64,000 bases of DNA from positions 4,707,001 to 4,771,000 of the forward strand of contig NZ_CP080269.1 in assembly GCF_019431355.1 (NCBI RefSeq). Reading direction: 5' to 3'. Source of the DNA: Paenibacillus sp. R14(2021) (GTDB lineage Bacteria; Bacillota; Bacilli; Paenibacillales; Paenibacillaceae). A model generated the notes under the pieces. The model was not told the DNA's origin and made no database searches. It saw nothing but the letters and a program-made list of their open reading frames with translations. The position numbers and the translations under genes were made by a program. Shown in pieces: positions 1 through 8,631 of this stretch; the first letter of the stretch is position 1, and the number at the start of each line of letters is the position of its first letter.

Positions 1-417
1 ATGTATAAATTCCGTTCGATGCATGTCTTCGATCGGGAGACTGCTGATACGCAGTGGACGATCGAGAACGACCCGCGCCGAACTCGATTCGGATCGTTTC
101 TGCGAAAGACGAGCATTGACGAGCTGCCGCAGTTTTTTAACGTGCTGGCGGGACATATGAGCGTAGTGGGCCCAAGACCGGAACGGCCGTATTTCGTGGA
201 ACAATTCAAAGAGGAAATCCCTAAGTACATGATCAAGCATCATATTCGTCCCGGTATTACGGGCTGGGCGCAAACAAACGGACTCCGCGGTGATACTTCG
301 ATCGAGGATCGGATTGTGCATGATCTTTTCTATATGGAGAACTGGACGTTCTTCTTCGATCTGCAAATTATTGCGAGAACGGTAACGAAAGGCCTGCTGA
401 ATAAAAATGCCTATTAA
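1..417 (+). CDS. Bacterial sugar transferase, C-terminal part (truncated by window edge)
   Basis: This is the C-terminal 138 residues of a polyprenyl-phosphate sugar-1-phosphate transferase (bacterial sugar transferase family), the enzyme that loads the first sugar onto the undecaprenyl carrier at the membrane. Family hallmarks are visible: YKFRSM at the left edge, then GSFLRKTSIDELPQ, SVVGPRPERP, and RPGITGWAQ near residue 85. The family normally has membrane and catalytic sequence upstream of YKFRSM, so the methionine at base 1 is internal and the gene is cut by the window. It overlaps the next glycosyltransferase by 11 bases, which indicates co-transcription in a polysaccharide locus. Confidence 0.93.
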   Translation: MYKFRSMHVFDRETADTQWTIENDPRRTRFGSFLRKTSIDELPQFFNVLAGHMSVVGPRPERPYFVEQFKEEIPKYMIKHHIRPGITGWAQTNGLRGDTSIEDRIVHDLFYMENWTFFFDLQIIARTVTKGLLNKNAY

Positions 418-1399
418 CTCGTATACGAAACACAACATTAGCATTATCATCCCCACATATAATGCGGGCATGGCTTTCAAAGAGACGCTCAGCATACTTC
501 AGAGCCAATCTCAGCCTCCTTTTGAGATCATTGTCATAGACTCAGGTTCCACAGATGGGACGGCAGAGACAGCCCGTGAAGCGGGCGTGCGCGTGCTTGT
601 GATTGATAAAAGTCAGTTCGACCACGGTGGAACTCGAAATTTGGCAGCAGAGCAGGCTCGCGGGGATACGCTAGTATTCATGACACAGGACGCTTGGCCG
701 GAGAATTCCTTCCTGCTCGAAGAGCTGTCATCACTCTTGTACGAAACAGATGAAACGGCGTGCGTATACGCCAGACAGCTGCCCCGCAGTGATGCGGATG
801 TGCTGGAGAGGCTGGCGCGCGAAAGCAATTATCCTTCGCTTTCGGCAAGGAAGCGTAAGTCGGATATTCCCCATCTGGGCCTTAAAACATTCTTTTGTTC
901 CAATGCTTGTGCGGCCTATCGCAAATCGATCTTCTTCGAATTGGGTAAGTTCGAAACGCCTGTGCTGTTCAATGAAGACCTCTTCTTCGCGGCACGCAGC
1001 ATCCTAAACGGATACACGGTCGGATACGCGGCCGAAGCTAGAGTTATTCACTCTCATCGTTACTCCATTGTGCAGCAATTCCGCCGTTACTTCGACAACG
1101 GGGTATCGATGCGGGACAACGAGTGGGTATATCCTTATGCATCCGTCGGAAAAGCAGGCTCAAGCCTTGTGCGGCATCAGCTTCGGTATTTGGTGCGCCA
1201 CCGCCATTGGTTATGGATACCTAAGCTTGCGGCGGACGCTGCAGCGAAGCTGCTCGGCTTCCAGCTAGGTAAGAGTTACCGCAAACTTCCTGGAAACGTG
1301 GGTTATCTCTTCAGTATGCACCGTGATATATGGAGGAAGCGTCAAGGTGCCTCGGCGCCGCAGCATCGCGAACGACCTGTTTCTAAAAGGTATGAATAA
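407..1399 (+). CDS. Family 2 glycosyltransferase
   Basis: A 330-residue GT-A glycosyltransferase, probably transferring a sugar (possibly rhamnose) to a growing surface polysaccharide. The N-terminus has the GT2 nucleotide-sugar fold: SIIIPTYNAG near residue 12, then IIVIDSGSTDGT. The segment HGGTRNLAAEQARGDTLVFMTQDAWP fits the acceptor and metal region of rhamnosyltransferase-like members. The ATG overlaps the end of the sugar transferase gene by 11 bases, so the two are translationally coupled. A terminator follows at 1413. The sugar specificity cannot be read from the sequence. Confidence 0.88.
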   Translation: MPINSYTKHNISIIIPTYNAGMAFKETLSILQSQSQPPFEIIVIDSGSTDGTAETAREAGVRVLVIDKSQFDHGGTRNLAAEQARGDTLVFMTQDAWPENSFLLEELSSLLYETDETACVYARQLPRSDADVLERLARESNYPSLSARKRKSDIPHLGLKTFFCSNACAAYRKSIFFELGKFETPVLFNEDLFFAARSILNGYTVGYAAEARVIHSHRYSIVQQFRRYFDNGVSMRDNEWVYPYASVGKAGSSLVRHQLRYLVRHRHWLWIPKLAADAAAKLLGFQLGKSYRKLPGNVGYLFSMHRDIWRKRQGASAPQHRERPVSKRYE

Positions 1400-1412
1400 G
1401 TTATGAGGCATC

Positions 1413-1441
1413 AGCGTCGGTCATGGACCGAGGCTTTTTTG
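1413..1441 (+). terminator. Terminator after the glycosyltransferase
   Basis: AGCGTCGGTC pairs with GACCGAGGCT across a three-base loop (one mismatch) and is followed directly by six T residues. It closes the polysaccharide operon. Confidence 0.75.
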
Positions 1442-1637
1442 TCAGCTGATGTCTCTATAAAGTCTGTAAACGCTTCCTATGAAGCGCTTTCAACAGGAAA
1501 GGGGAGAATTTTTAAATTTTTTAAGGAATTTTAAAGATTTTAGAAGGAATTTGATCGAATTTGTTGTATTATTAATTTTACCTAAAATATTCGTTCTATA
1601 CGTATTCTATACTGTGTTTGAAGAGGAGCTTAAAGTC

Positions 1638-2060
1638 ATGGACGTTCGATCCTTCCAATTAGCCGATTATCAACCTGTTACAGAGCTGCTGGAAACCGTC
1701 TTGTCGGAAGAATGTTATGAGCAGACGATGGAAGCTTTCGGCCGTCAACTTTCATGGGACAGCGAACTGGTACTTGTTGCAGCTGTGAATGACGAGATTG
1801 CGGGCATTATTATCGGCACGATCGATAATGGCAAAGGCTACTATTACCGTATTGCCGTACATCCCGACTTCCAACGCCGAGGCATCGGCAAGAAGCTGAT
1901 TGCTTCGCTCCGCCAGCGCTTTGTTCAGCGTAACGTGAGCAAGATCATGGTTACGGCTGACGAACACAATGAACCTATTCTTTCTCTATACGAATCGCTC
2001 GGTTATGTCACTGCGGACTTTTTCCGTTCCTTCCAAAAATTAAGTATCGTAGCCGGCTAG
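1638..2060 (+). CDS. GNAT family N-acetyltransferase
   Basis: A 140-residue acetyl-CoA-dependent acyltransferase. The acetyl-CoA binding motif IAVHPDFQRRGIGKKLI (Q/RxxGxG/A type) lies near residue 75, and ENEP-like HNEPILSLYESLGY forms the C-terminal GNAT motif. The reading frame is open from 1479, but that leader is very AT-rich and unlike coding DNA. The ATG at 1638 has a GAGGAG ribosome site about ten bases upstream and gives the normal family length, so I place the start there. The substrate is unknown. It is flanked by terminators on both sides and is probably monocistronic. Confidence 0.85.
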   Translation: MDVRSFQLADYQPVTELLETVLSEECYEQTMEAFGRQLSWDSELVLVAAVNDEIAGIIIGTIDNGKGYYYRIAVHPDFQRRGIGKKLIASLRQRFVQRNVSKIMVTADEHNEPILSLYESLGYVTADFFRSFQKLSIVAG

Positions 2061-2103
2061 CGTGCCTGCGAATACGTATCCATACAACCGTTTGATGAGG
2101 GAC

Positions 2104-2152
2104 AAGCATATCTGGATCGTCATTGCTTTTGGCGAACAGATATGCTTTTCTT
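2104..2152 (+). terminator. Terminator after the GNAT gene
   Basis: A perfect 11-bp stem, AAGCATATCTG with CAGATATGCTT, around a 22-base loop and followed by TTCTT. Confidence 0.75.
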
Positions 2153-2247
2153 AACTTATACGAAAGAATACGCTTTTATTTTGGCATAATAAAGGATAGC
2201 GGAATTATATACACACAAGAAATCATTTCCTTGTAGGAGTAGTAGTC

Positions 2248-2799
2248 ATGACAACGTACAGGCCCTGCGTCATCAAAAGCTTCAAGAATAACGGTCATCT
2301 TCACCGCATGTGGCTGGAGAATTGGCAGGTGCCCGCCGAGCTGCTCGCGCCCGAGCATGCGGCCGAGTCCATGGTCGTATTTATCAACCGTCAGACCCCG
2401 ATTCAAGAAGCGGACGGCAAGCAGTGGATCAGCCGGGTTCCGGCGGTGTCCTTCTTTATTCCCGGCGAATGGTTCAATGTCGTTGGGCTGCTGGAAGAGA
2501 ACGGCGTCCGCTATTACTGCAATGTGGCGTCTCCGCTTTTTTTTCAAAATGACGTGCTGACTTATATCGACTACGATCTCGATGTGATCGTTCCCCGCGG
2601 CGGGAAAGCGCAGGTCGTCGATCAAGAAGAATACGAAATGCATAAACTCGCCTATCATTACTCCGAGGAAGTTAACCGAAAAGTAATGGAGGGGCTTGAT
2701 GCGCTGCTTCATCGCGCGCAGGCCGGACAAGCTCCTTTCAACGATAATCTCATTCTGGCTTACTATGAAGCATGGCAGAATCAAATGGACGAGGTGTAG
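2248..2799 (+). CDS. DUF402 protein, nucleoside tri-/diphosphate phosphatase (Ntdp) family
   Basis: A 183-residue soluble protein of the DUF402 family, whose characterised Firmicute members are metal-dependent phosphatases of nucleoside tri- and diphosphates. The family core is present: WISRVPAVSFFIPGEWFNV followed by RYYCNVASPLFF and YIDYDLDVIV (residues about 70-115), which supplies the acidic metal ligands. Length matches the family. It lies 7 bases before the signal peptidase start, so the two are likely co-transcribed. Assignment to the family is firm; the biological substrate is inferred. Confidence 0.85.
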   Translation: MTTYRPCVIKSFKNNGHLHRMWLENWQVPAELLAPEHAAESMVVFINRQTPIQEADGKQWISRVPAVSFFIPGEWFNVVGLLEENGVRYYCNVASPLFFQNDVLTYIDYDLDVIVPRGGKAQVVDQEEYEMHKLAYHYSEEVNRKVMEGLDALLHRAQAGQAPFNDNLILAYYEAWQNQMDEV

Positions 2800-2806
2800 C
2801 CGACAG

Positions 2807-3490
2807 ATGAATGCAGGCCCGGGTACCGATTATCCGCAAGAAGCCGAGCAAGCGGCCTTGGGACCGCGCAAGAATCGAGCCTCAACGGCGAAGCGGCCGA
2901 AGGGATCGAAGGAACGATCAGAACCTGAATTGACGAATTCGCGGAAGTCTGCAAAGCCGTTCCCGGAATGGGCGGCTGAGCTGCGGGACTGGGGAGTGAC
3001 GCTTCTCGTCGCCGTGGTTGTCGTGCTGTGCATGCATTACTTCGTATTTAATCTCTCCACGGTGGAAGGACAGTCAATGGAGCCTTCGCTCTATGAGAAG
3101 GAATGGCTCTTCGTCAACAAAATCAGTTATTTGACGGGCTCGCCGAGCGCAGGCGACGTCGTGATTCTCAAGGACCCGGCGGAAACTGCGCAGCGCAAGG
3201 AGTATCTCGTCAAACGCATTATTGGCGTGCCCGGCGATAAAATCGAAGTGCGGGACGGCCAGCTGTATCGGAACGGAAAGCTCGTCGTGGAGCCGTATAC
3301 GGACGTGCAGATCGAGGATTTGGATTACGGGCCCGAGACGATCGCTGCGGGTCATTATTTTGTAATGGGCGACAATCGGCATGCCAAGGCGAGCCGGGAC
3401 AGCCGTTCGTTCCATGCCGTGCCAAGGAGTTACATCTTGGGACGAGCGGATCTAATTATTTGGCCGATCACGAAATGGGGTCGCCTGTAA
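2807..3490 (+). CDS. lepB: Signal peptidase I
   Basis: A 227-residue type I signal peptidase that removes signal peptides from exported proteins at the outer face of the membrane. It has a charged cytoplasmic tail of about 60 residues, one membrane anchor (WGVTLLVAVVVVLCMHYFVF), the catalytic serine in GQSMEPSL (Ser90) and the general-base lysine in VKRIIGVPGD (Lys136), then GDNR with a following DSR box. The ATG at 2807 is chosen because GAGGTG precedes it by about eight bases; the longer open frame upstream lies over the DUF402 gene. The hydrophilic N-terminal tail is longer than in Bacillus SipS. Confidence 0.93.
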   Translation: MNAGPGTDYPQEAEQAALGPRKNRASTAKRPKGSKERSEPELTNSRKSAKPFPEWAAELRDWGVTLLVAVVVVLCMHYFVFNLSTVEGQSMEPSLYEKEWLFVNKISYLTGSPSAGDVVILKDPAETAQRKEYLVKRIIGVPGDKIEVRDGQLYRNGKLVVEPYTDVQIEDLDYGPETIAAGHYFVMGDNRHAKASRDSRSFHAVPRSYILGRADLIIWPITKWGRL

Positions 3491-3519
3491 GGCGGGCATG
3501 AAGGAAGGAGGTGCTGAAC

Positions 3520-4677
3520 TTGGAAAGCGGCAGCAGAAACTGGCAGCAATTGAAAGACGAGATGAAAGCTGCCGCCAAACAGCTCGGCATCGACAAGATC
3601 GGCATTGCGTCCGCAGCGCCGTTCACGGAGCTCAAGGAGCGGCTTGTGCGGCACAGGGAGCTTGGCTATGAATCCGGCTTCGAGGAGCCGGATCTGGACA
3701 AGCGGACAGAGCCTTCGCTGATCTTCGATGATCCGCAGTCCATCATCGCGATCGCCATCGCGTATCCCTCGAAGCTGAAGAATCCGCCGAAGTCCGAGCC
3801 AGGCGCGAGGCGCGGTCTGCTGTCCCGCTCTGCATGGGGCGATGATTACCATTCGGTGCTGCGCGACCGGCTTCGCCGGCTTGAGCTCTGGCTGCAGGAG
3901 CGCATTCCGGAAGGGCGATTCCTCAGCATGGTGGATACCGGCGCCCTGTCGGACCGTGCGGTTGCCCAGCGCGCCGGCATCGGATGGTCGGGCAGCAACT
4001 GCGCCATTATAACGCCGGAATGGGGCTCATGGGTGTACCTCGGCGAAATGATCACGAATCTGCCGCTGCCGCCGGACAAGCCGGTTACGGAAAGCTGCGG
4101 CGACTGTACAGCCTGCATCGATGCCTGCCCGACGGATGCGCTCGTCGCGCCTGGGCAGCTTAACGCGCAGCGCTGTATTTCATATGTGACGCAGACCAAA
4201 GGCCTCGTCTCGGACGAGCTGATGCGTAAGATCGGCAACCGGCTGTACGGCTGCGATACATGCCAGATCGTCTGCCCGGAGAATAAAGGCAAGCATGCCG
4301 ACCATCATCCGGAGCTTGCGCCGGACAACGAGAAGGTGAAGCCGCTGCTCGTACCGCTGCTCGCGATGGGCAACCGGGCGTACAAGGAGCTGTACGGCTC
4401 GAACGCCTCGTCCTGGCGCGGCCGCAAGCCGATTCAGCGCAACGCCGTCATCGCGCTCGGCAACTTCAAGGATCCCAGCGCCATTCCCGCGCTCGCAGAC
4501 GTGCTTCGCGTCGACCCGCGCTTCGAGCTGCGCGCAACTGCCGCTTGGTCGCTAGGCCGGATCGGCACGGAGGCCGCCGCAGCGGTGCTGGAGGAGGCGC
4601 GGCTGCGCGAGAAGGACGAGGCGGTGCTCGAGGCGATCGGCACCGCGCTGGCTGGCTTGCCGGCGTCGAAGCAGTAA
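3520..4677 (+). CDS. queG: Epoxyqueuosine reductase
   Basis: About 385 residues. QueG uses cobalamin and two [4Fe-4S] clusters to reduce epoxyqueuosine to queuosine in the tRNA wobble base. Both cluster motifs are visible: CGDCTACIDACPTDA near residue 195 and CDTCQIVCPEN near residue 247. The N-terminal half carries the DUF1730-type cobalamin-binding region (AQRAGIGWSGSNC), and the C-terminus has HEAT-like repeats (AVIALGNFKD, ATAAWSLGRIG). A TTG start at 3520, eight bases after AAGGAGG, is more likely than the GTG at 3511 that falls on the ribosome site itself. Confidence 0.93.
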   Translation: MESGSRNWQQLKDEMKAAAKQLGIDKIGIASAAPFTELKERLVRHRELGYESGFEEPDLDKRTEPSLIFDDPQSIIAIAIAYPSKLKNPPKSEPGARRGLLSRSAWGDDYHSVLRDRLRRLELWLQERIPEGRFLSMVDTGALSDRAVAQRAGIGWSGSNCAIITPEWGSWVYLGEMITNLPLPPDKPVTESCGDCTACIDACPTDALVAPGQLNAQRCISYVTQTKGLVSDELMRKIGNRLYGCDTCQIVCPENKGKHADHHPELAPDNEKVKPLLVPLLAMGNRAYKELYGSNASSWRGRKPIQRNAVIALGNFKDPSAIPALADVLRVDPRFELRATAAWSLGRIGTEAAAAVLEEARLREKDEAVLEAIGTALAGLPASKQ

Positions 4678-4744
4678 GGTGCTGAACCGCGTGCTTGGCT
4701 AACTCTAGGAGGCATTCGGAGACACGCCTTACGGCGCTGTTCTC

Positions 4745-4784
4745 TTGGTTTGCGAACGGATGGTCTCCCATGCTATGATAGGTG
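4745..4784 (+). promoter_or_regulatory. Candidate sigma-A promoter for yneF-folE
   Basis: TTGCGA at 4750-4755 and TATGAT at 4774-4779, 18 bases apart, lie about 45 bases before the yneF start. The -35 match is only fair. Confidence 0.4.
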
Positions 4785-4825
4785 GCAATATGACATTTTA
4801 GAGACAAAGGCAAGGTGAGAATAAG

Positions 4826-5053
4826 ATGTGGACGGTCATTATTTCGATCATTACACTCATCGTCGGCGGAGTCGGCGGCTTCTTCATTGGCGTATATTAT
4901 TTGCGCAAGCAGCTGGAGAAAATGCAGAATGATCCGGAAATGCTGAAGAAGATGGCAAAGCAAATGGGCTATAACATGAATAACACACAGCTGCAGAAAG
5001 CGCAGAACATGATGAAAAATCAACAACAGCGTCCGGGCGGCAAACGAAGATAA
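4826..5053 (+). CDS. yneF: UPF0154 small membrane protein YneF
   Basis: A 75-residue protein with one N-terminal membrane helix (about residues 3-27, rich in Ile, Val and Gly) followed by YYLRKQLEKMQNDPEMLKKMAKQMG and a polar Gln/Asn/Lys tail. This matches the UPF0154 (YneF) family found throughout Bacilli, whose function is not known. It has a GGTGAG ribosome site and lies 46 bases before folE. Confidence 0.88.
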   Translation: MWTVIISIITLIVGGVGGFFIGVYYLRKQLEKMQNDPEMLKKMAKQMGYNMNNTQLQKAQNMMKNQQQRPGGKRR

Positions 5054-5099
5054 GCATCTTCTGGGGCGTCCAAGTTGCGGGAAAGGGGACGATGTGTAA

Positions 5100-5693
5100 A
5101 TGGCGGGCAAGAAGGATTACGTCAATTCAGTCGTTTCAACTAATCGGGAACAAATCGAGTATCATATCGGTCAGATTCTAGCCTTGATCGGCGAAGACGT
5201 GAAGCGGGAGGGTTTGCTCGAAACGCCGGCCCGCGTTACGCGCATGTACGAGGAAATTTTCGCTGGCTACGCGGTAGATCCGCGCGAGGTGCTTGGCGTT
5301 ACCTTTGACGAGCAGCACGAAGAACTGGTCATCGTCCGGGATATCGTGTATTACAGTCAGTGCGAGCATCATATGGCGCCTTTCTTCGGCAAGGCGCACA
5401 TCGGCTACATTCCGAGCGGCAAAATCGCCGGCCTCAGCAAGCTCGCACGTCTCGTGGAAGCCGTTACGCGGCGTCTGCAGGTGCAGGAGCGCATTACCTC
5501 GCAAATTGCTGATATTATGGATGAGGTACTGCAGCCGAACGGCGTCATGGTAGTCGTCGAAGGCGAGCATCTGTGCATGTGCGCCCGCGGCGTGAAGAAG
5601 CCGGGAAGCAAGACGATCACGTCGGCTGTCCGCGGCGAATTCCGCAAAAGTGCGGCGCTCCGTTCGGAATTTCTGTCGCTGCTCAAGCAATAA
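5100..5693 (+). CDS. folE: GTP cyclohydrolase I
   Basis: A 197-residue enzyme that converts GTP to 7,8-dihydroneopterin triphosphate, the first step of folate synthesis and a feed into queuosine precursors. The zinc and substrate signature [21 protein letters not shown] is at residues about 85-105, followed by [10 protein letters not shown], and the second zinc cysteine lies in HLCMCARGV. The length is that of the bacterial type I enzyme. Queuosine synthesis gene queG lies 0.4 kb upstream in the same orientation. A bidirectional terminator follows. Confidence 0.96.
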   Translation: MAGKKDYVNSVVSTNREQIEYHIGQILALIGEDVKREGLLETPARVTRMYEEIFAGYAVDPREVLGVTFDEQHEELVIVRDIVYYSQCEHHMAPFFGKAHIGYIPSGKIAGLSKLARLVEAVTRRLQVQERITSQIADIMDEVLQPNGVMVVVEGEHLCMCARGVKKPGSKTITSAVRGEFRKSAALRSEFLSLLKQ

Positions 5694-5723
5694 GCGCCGC
5701 GTTAGCGGGAGAAGAATGAATAG

Positions 5724-5776
5724 AAGGGCTCTCTTTGCAGCACGCCGCTTGGGCGGACTGCAAGGAGAGCCCTTTT
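5724..5776. terminator. Bidirectional terminator between folE and the hydrolase
   Basis: AAGGGCTCTC pairs with GAGAGCCCTT, and inside it TTGCAG pairs with CTGCAA. TTTT follows on the plus strand. The element lies between convergent genes and can serve both. Confidence 0.8.
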
Positions 5777-5792
5777 CTGCATGGGTATGGGA

Positions 5793-6863
5793 TCATGCGG
5801 ATTTGTGAGCGGCATCAACCTGGCTCAGAAACAAGGCTGCGCGCTGAATATATTCTTTGGGCCGCGTTCTAAACAGCAGCTCGTGCTTGCCGCCCGGAAC
5901 GACCCATTTGCGCGATAGGGAATTATATTGATCCGAGGCGATCTGCTCTGCCGTCGTAACTGGGGCGATAGCGTCGTCGCTGCCGTGCATGATATAGAGC
6001 GGGATGGCGTAGGCCGTCTGAATGACTTGCTTCACCGGGATTTTATCGAAATGAACGCCGGTAAAGAAAGGCAGCATCCACTCAATGAGCGGAATGGACG
6101 GGTAACGCGGCATGTTCAGGTACTGTTTGACATTGTTGTAGAGGGACTCAGAGCTTGGCAGGAACAGACTGTCGAGCAGCATCGCATCGATACGGTCATC
6201 GGCATCGGACTGCTGCAAGGCCGCCTGAAGCGCCGTGCCGGCACCCATGGAGAAGCCCCAGACGACAACTTCATCTGCACCTTGCGCGCGCGCGTATTTG
6301 ACGGAAGCAAGCAGCTGCTGGGATTCTTCGAGTCCCCCTGTTGCCGGCGTGCGTTTGCCGGAGGAGGCGTAGCCGTAGTCGAACATAAATACATTATATT
6401 GGAGGCCATGAAGCAGAGCGGCCAAGTCGTACATCGGTACCCAGGATTCTTCGCGGTTCGCGCCGTAGCCGTGGCTGAATACGACGGTGCGGCGGGAGGG
6501 GACAGCGAATCCATTAGAATTGGTCTTGCCGGTGATGGCAGGGATATACCAGCCGTGAACGGTCGTGCGTCCGCTCTTACTCGGGAAGGATGCATCGCTG
6601 TACGCCAATCCCTTGGCGGCAAGCGGATTGGTTGTCAGCGCAGGGACGTAAGGATGCGCGATGACCCAGGCCACGTAGCCGTGAAAAGCAAGTGCCGTAA
6701 ACAGCATCATCGCGGCGAGCGCGGATAGAACGGCTATGAGAATATGCTTGCGGCGCGTGCCGGCGAGCGTCTTCTCCGTAGATTTAGGGGGCGCCAGAGG
6801 GGGAAGAATACCGGGCGTGAAGCTTCCGCCCGCCGGAAGCATTGGTGTAATGGTAGTGCTCAT
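5793..6863 (-). CDS. Membrane-anchored alpha/beta hydrolase
   Basis: A 356-residue serine hydrolase with one N-terminal membrane helix (about residues 38-68, ILIAVLSALAAMMLFTAL) and an extracellular or membrane-proximal alpha/beta hydrolase domain. The oxyanion segment VVFSHGYGANREE, the nucleophile elbow GFSMGAG, the acid in HGSDDAIAP and the histidine in PGGKHELLF complete the catalytic triad. The layout resembles the YqkD/BAAT-like group. The substrate is not known. It is read alone, divergent from the IclR regulator; a partial cre-like match (14 of 16) lies at 6906-6921, upstream. Confidence 0.85.
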   Translation of the reverse strand: MSTTITPMLPAGGSFTPGILPPLAPPKSTEKTLAGTRRKHILIAVLSALAAMMLFTALAFHGYVAWVIAHPYVPALTTNPLAAKGLAYSDASFPSKSGRTTVHGWYIPAITGKTNSNGFAVPSRRTVVFSHGYGANREESWVPMYDLAALLHGLQYNVFMFDYGYASSGKRTPATGGLEESQQLLASVKYARAQGADEVVVWGFSMGAGTALQAALQQSDADDRIDAMLLDSLFLPSSESLYNNVKQYLNMPRYPSIPLIEWMLPFFTGVHFDKIPVKQVIQTAYAIPLYIMHGSDDAIAPVTTAEQIASDQYNSLSRKWVVPGGKHELLFRTRPKEYIQRAALFLSQVDAAHKSA

Positions 6864-7032
6864 GATGATAACCCCCTGTCAAGTAATCTAGCTTTGAACC
6901 GGATTATGGAAGCGCTTTAGTAGTGCTATAATCCTATGTTAGGGCTCGACGGGCAGGCCTGTCAATCGATGTCGACAACTTGTTAACGTCTTGTAATCGT
7001 CCTGTAAAATAGCGACCAAATCATGGGGGTGC

Positions 7033-7062
7033 TTTACCGCCTTGCCTGATTTGCGTTATACT
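7033..7062 (+). promoter_or_regulatory. Candidate promoter of the IclR gene
   Basis: TTTACC (7033-7038) and TATACT (7057-7062), spaced 18, end just upstream of the palindrome at 7075. The -10 is near consensus and the -35 is weak. Confidence 0.45.
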
Positions 7063-7074
7063 GACTGTAACTAA

Positions 7075-7091
7075 GTTTCACTGAGTGAAAC
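7075..7091. promoter_or_regulatory. 17-bp palindrome, probable operator of the IclR gene
   Basis: GTTTCACTGAGTGAAAC is a perfect 8-1-8 inverted repeat located just after the predicted transcription start and 24 bases before the IclR start codon. Its position fits autorepression. A near copy with the same GTTTCAC and GTGAAAC arms stands in front of aconitase at 12086. Confidence 0.6.
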
Positions 7092-7114
7092 TATAAAAAA
7101 GAGGGATGAGATCG

Positions 7115-7861
7115 ATGTCGGAGGATGGCAAATCCACCGTTCGTGCCGTTGAACGGGCGCTTGATATACTGCTGTGCTTTACGTCCCGGAAGGAGTGGGC
7201 GATGACGGAATTGGCTGAGCGGGTTGGGCTGCATAAGAGCACTGTGCACCGGATGCTAGCAACGCTTGAGGACAGGGGGTTCGTTGCACGGGATCCGGCT
7301 TCCGACCGTTACCGCCTCGGTCTGCGGATATGGGAGCTGTCGGCGAATATGTCGGGCGCCGACGATCCAGCCGTCATCGGTTTGCCGGAGATGGAACGCC
7401 TTCGCGACCAGCTTGGTGAGACGATCAGTCTCTATCTGCGTGACGCCAATGAGCGGATTCGCATACAGGCGGTGCAGAGCGATCAGGCGATACGCAGGGT
7501 GGCGCCTGTGGGCGCCAGATTGCCGCTCTATGTCGGCGCATCGAGCAAAGTGCTGATCGCGTTCGAGGTGCCAGCCAAATGCGAAGAGCTGCTGCAGGAT
7601 CCATCATGGCCGGCGTCGTTTGACCGCAGGCAGTATCGGGAGCAGCTGGAAGAGTGCCGCAGGCTCGGCTACGCGACGAGCGTGGAGGAGCGCGAGCAGG
7701 GCGCGGCTGCCGTTGCGGCACCGGTCTTCTCGCGAACGGGCAAGCTCGTGGCCGCACTGTCCGTCTCGGGGCCGGCGAACCGCCTGACGCCCGAGAAGAT
7801 GCGCGAACAAGTGCCAGCCGTTATGGATGCGGCGCGCAGATTGGGCGCGATGCTCAAATAG
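7115..7861 (+). CDS. IclR family transcriptional regulator
   Basis: About 248 residues. The N-terminal winged helix-turn-helix (residues about 5-70) reads AVERALDILLCF, WAMTELAERVGLHKSTVHRMLATLEDRGFV, typical of IclR. The C-terminal effector domain follows (LRIWELS, then RRVAPVGARLPLYVGASSKVLIAF and SVEEREQGAAAVAAPVF), which in this family binds a small metabolite. The ATG at 7115 is preferred over that at 7106 because GAGGG lies nine bases before it. A palindrome in its leader suggests autoregulation. No catabolic genes adjoin it; the nearest related operator is at aconitase. Confidence 0.9.
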   Translation: MSEDGKSTVRAVERALDILLCFTSRKEWAMTELAERVGLHKSTVHRMLATLEDRGFVARDPASDRYRLGLRIWELSANMSGADDPAVIGLPEMERLRDQLGETISLYLRDANERIRIQAVQSDQAIRRVAPVGARLPLYVGASSKVLIAFEVPAKCEELLQDPSWPASFDRRQYREQLEECRRLGYATSVEEREQGAAAVAAPVFSRTGKLVAALSVSGPANRLTPEKMREQVPAVMDAARRLGAMLK

Positions 7862-7918
7862 CGATTCGCCTATGCGCAGCGCCGTGCTGGCCGCACAGAG
7901 CAATGCGGCGCGAGCTGA

Positions 7919-7968
7919 TAAAAAAGACGAGTCCGGGGAACATTGTCCCGGGATTCGTCTTTTTGGCG
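7919..7968 (+). terminator. Terminator after the IclR gene
   Basis: AAAAAGACGAGTCC and the complementary GGGATTCGTCTTTTT form a long stem with GGGG pairing CCCG inside, ending in a T run. Confidence 0.8.
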
Positions 7969-7998
7969 TTCAAATATAAGAAAGCATTGATGAATTAG

Positions 7999-8133
7999 GG
8001 GATAACGACGTCCGAGCAGCCCGCGAAGATCGTGAAGGTGCCCGGCGACGTCGACGCGAAGCTGACGCTGACGCCCGCCTATGTGACCGACTATAGGATT
8101 GCGGGTAAAACCCAGCGGCATCCGCCAATTTAA
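7999..8133 (+). pseudogene. Short coding remnant, unidentified
   Basis: The frame from 7999 to the stop at 8131 reads 44 codons with good coding character (TTSEQPAKIVKVPGDVDA, then KLTLTPAYVTDY) but has no start codon or ribosome site and follows an in-frame stop. It looks like a fragment of a larger protein left after deletion. I do not recognise the parent. Confidence 0.4.
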
Positions 8134-8631
8134 TGTGTCCGGCAGTCGTTCGGGGGATGAGGAATGGCAGCTAATGCCTGGCAGGGCCGCCGCCTTGCAG
8201 GATAGCCGCACAAGCGAACCGCTTCCGCGGGCATACAATAGTACAGGATGGACGCGGCGGAAGGAGCGGCAGAAGGCTGGATTCCTCCATTGTCGGGGGT
8301 GTCCTTCATGTATAATCCTGCTATGCCAAACTCATAGATGGTTATGGACTGTCGCCAGTGGAAGAAGAATACGATTAATGGCTGCGCATAACCGAGCATT
8401 GCGAAATGAAGTATATTCCGGTGGAACCTCTCGATTACCGAGTCCATTCCACGTTCAGTGTATCCGCGGCGCTGCAATCGACGGCAGAGCACCGCAAATG
8501 GAGATACGCCTACCATCTGGCCAGACATCAGGCGAGAATGCGCAGGGGCATAGCGCCGTCGCTGACGATACTATTTCCGTTGAAGGAATCCGGGCCGGAG
8601 AATCGTACGAACAGACCTTCAGTAATTATAT
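8134..8631. other. Non-coding or decayed stretch
   Basis: About 500 bases with no credible gene. Open frames here change phase and lack ribosome sites and recognisable motifs. The base composition resembles the coding surroundings, so this is probably eroded coding DNA continuous with the remnants on either side. Confidence 0.45.

Noticed and set aside
1471-1496. AAGCGCTTTCA-rich sequence after the glycosyltransferase terminator
   Set aside because: It resembles a cre but is one base short of the required spacing.
1479-1637. N-terminal extension of the GNAT protein
   Set aside because: The extension is very AT-rich, Phe/Leu/Ile/Asn-heavy and contains promoter-like sequence; the ATG at 1638 has a good ribosome site.
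6906-6921. cre-like sequence before the alpha/beta hydrolase gene
   Set aside because: Only 14 of 16 positions match, with errors in the conserved CA of the right arm; too weak to annotate.
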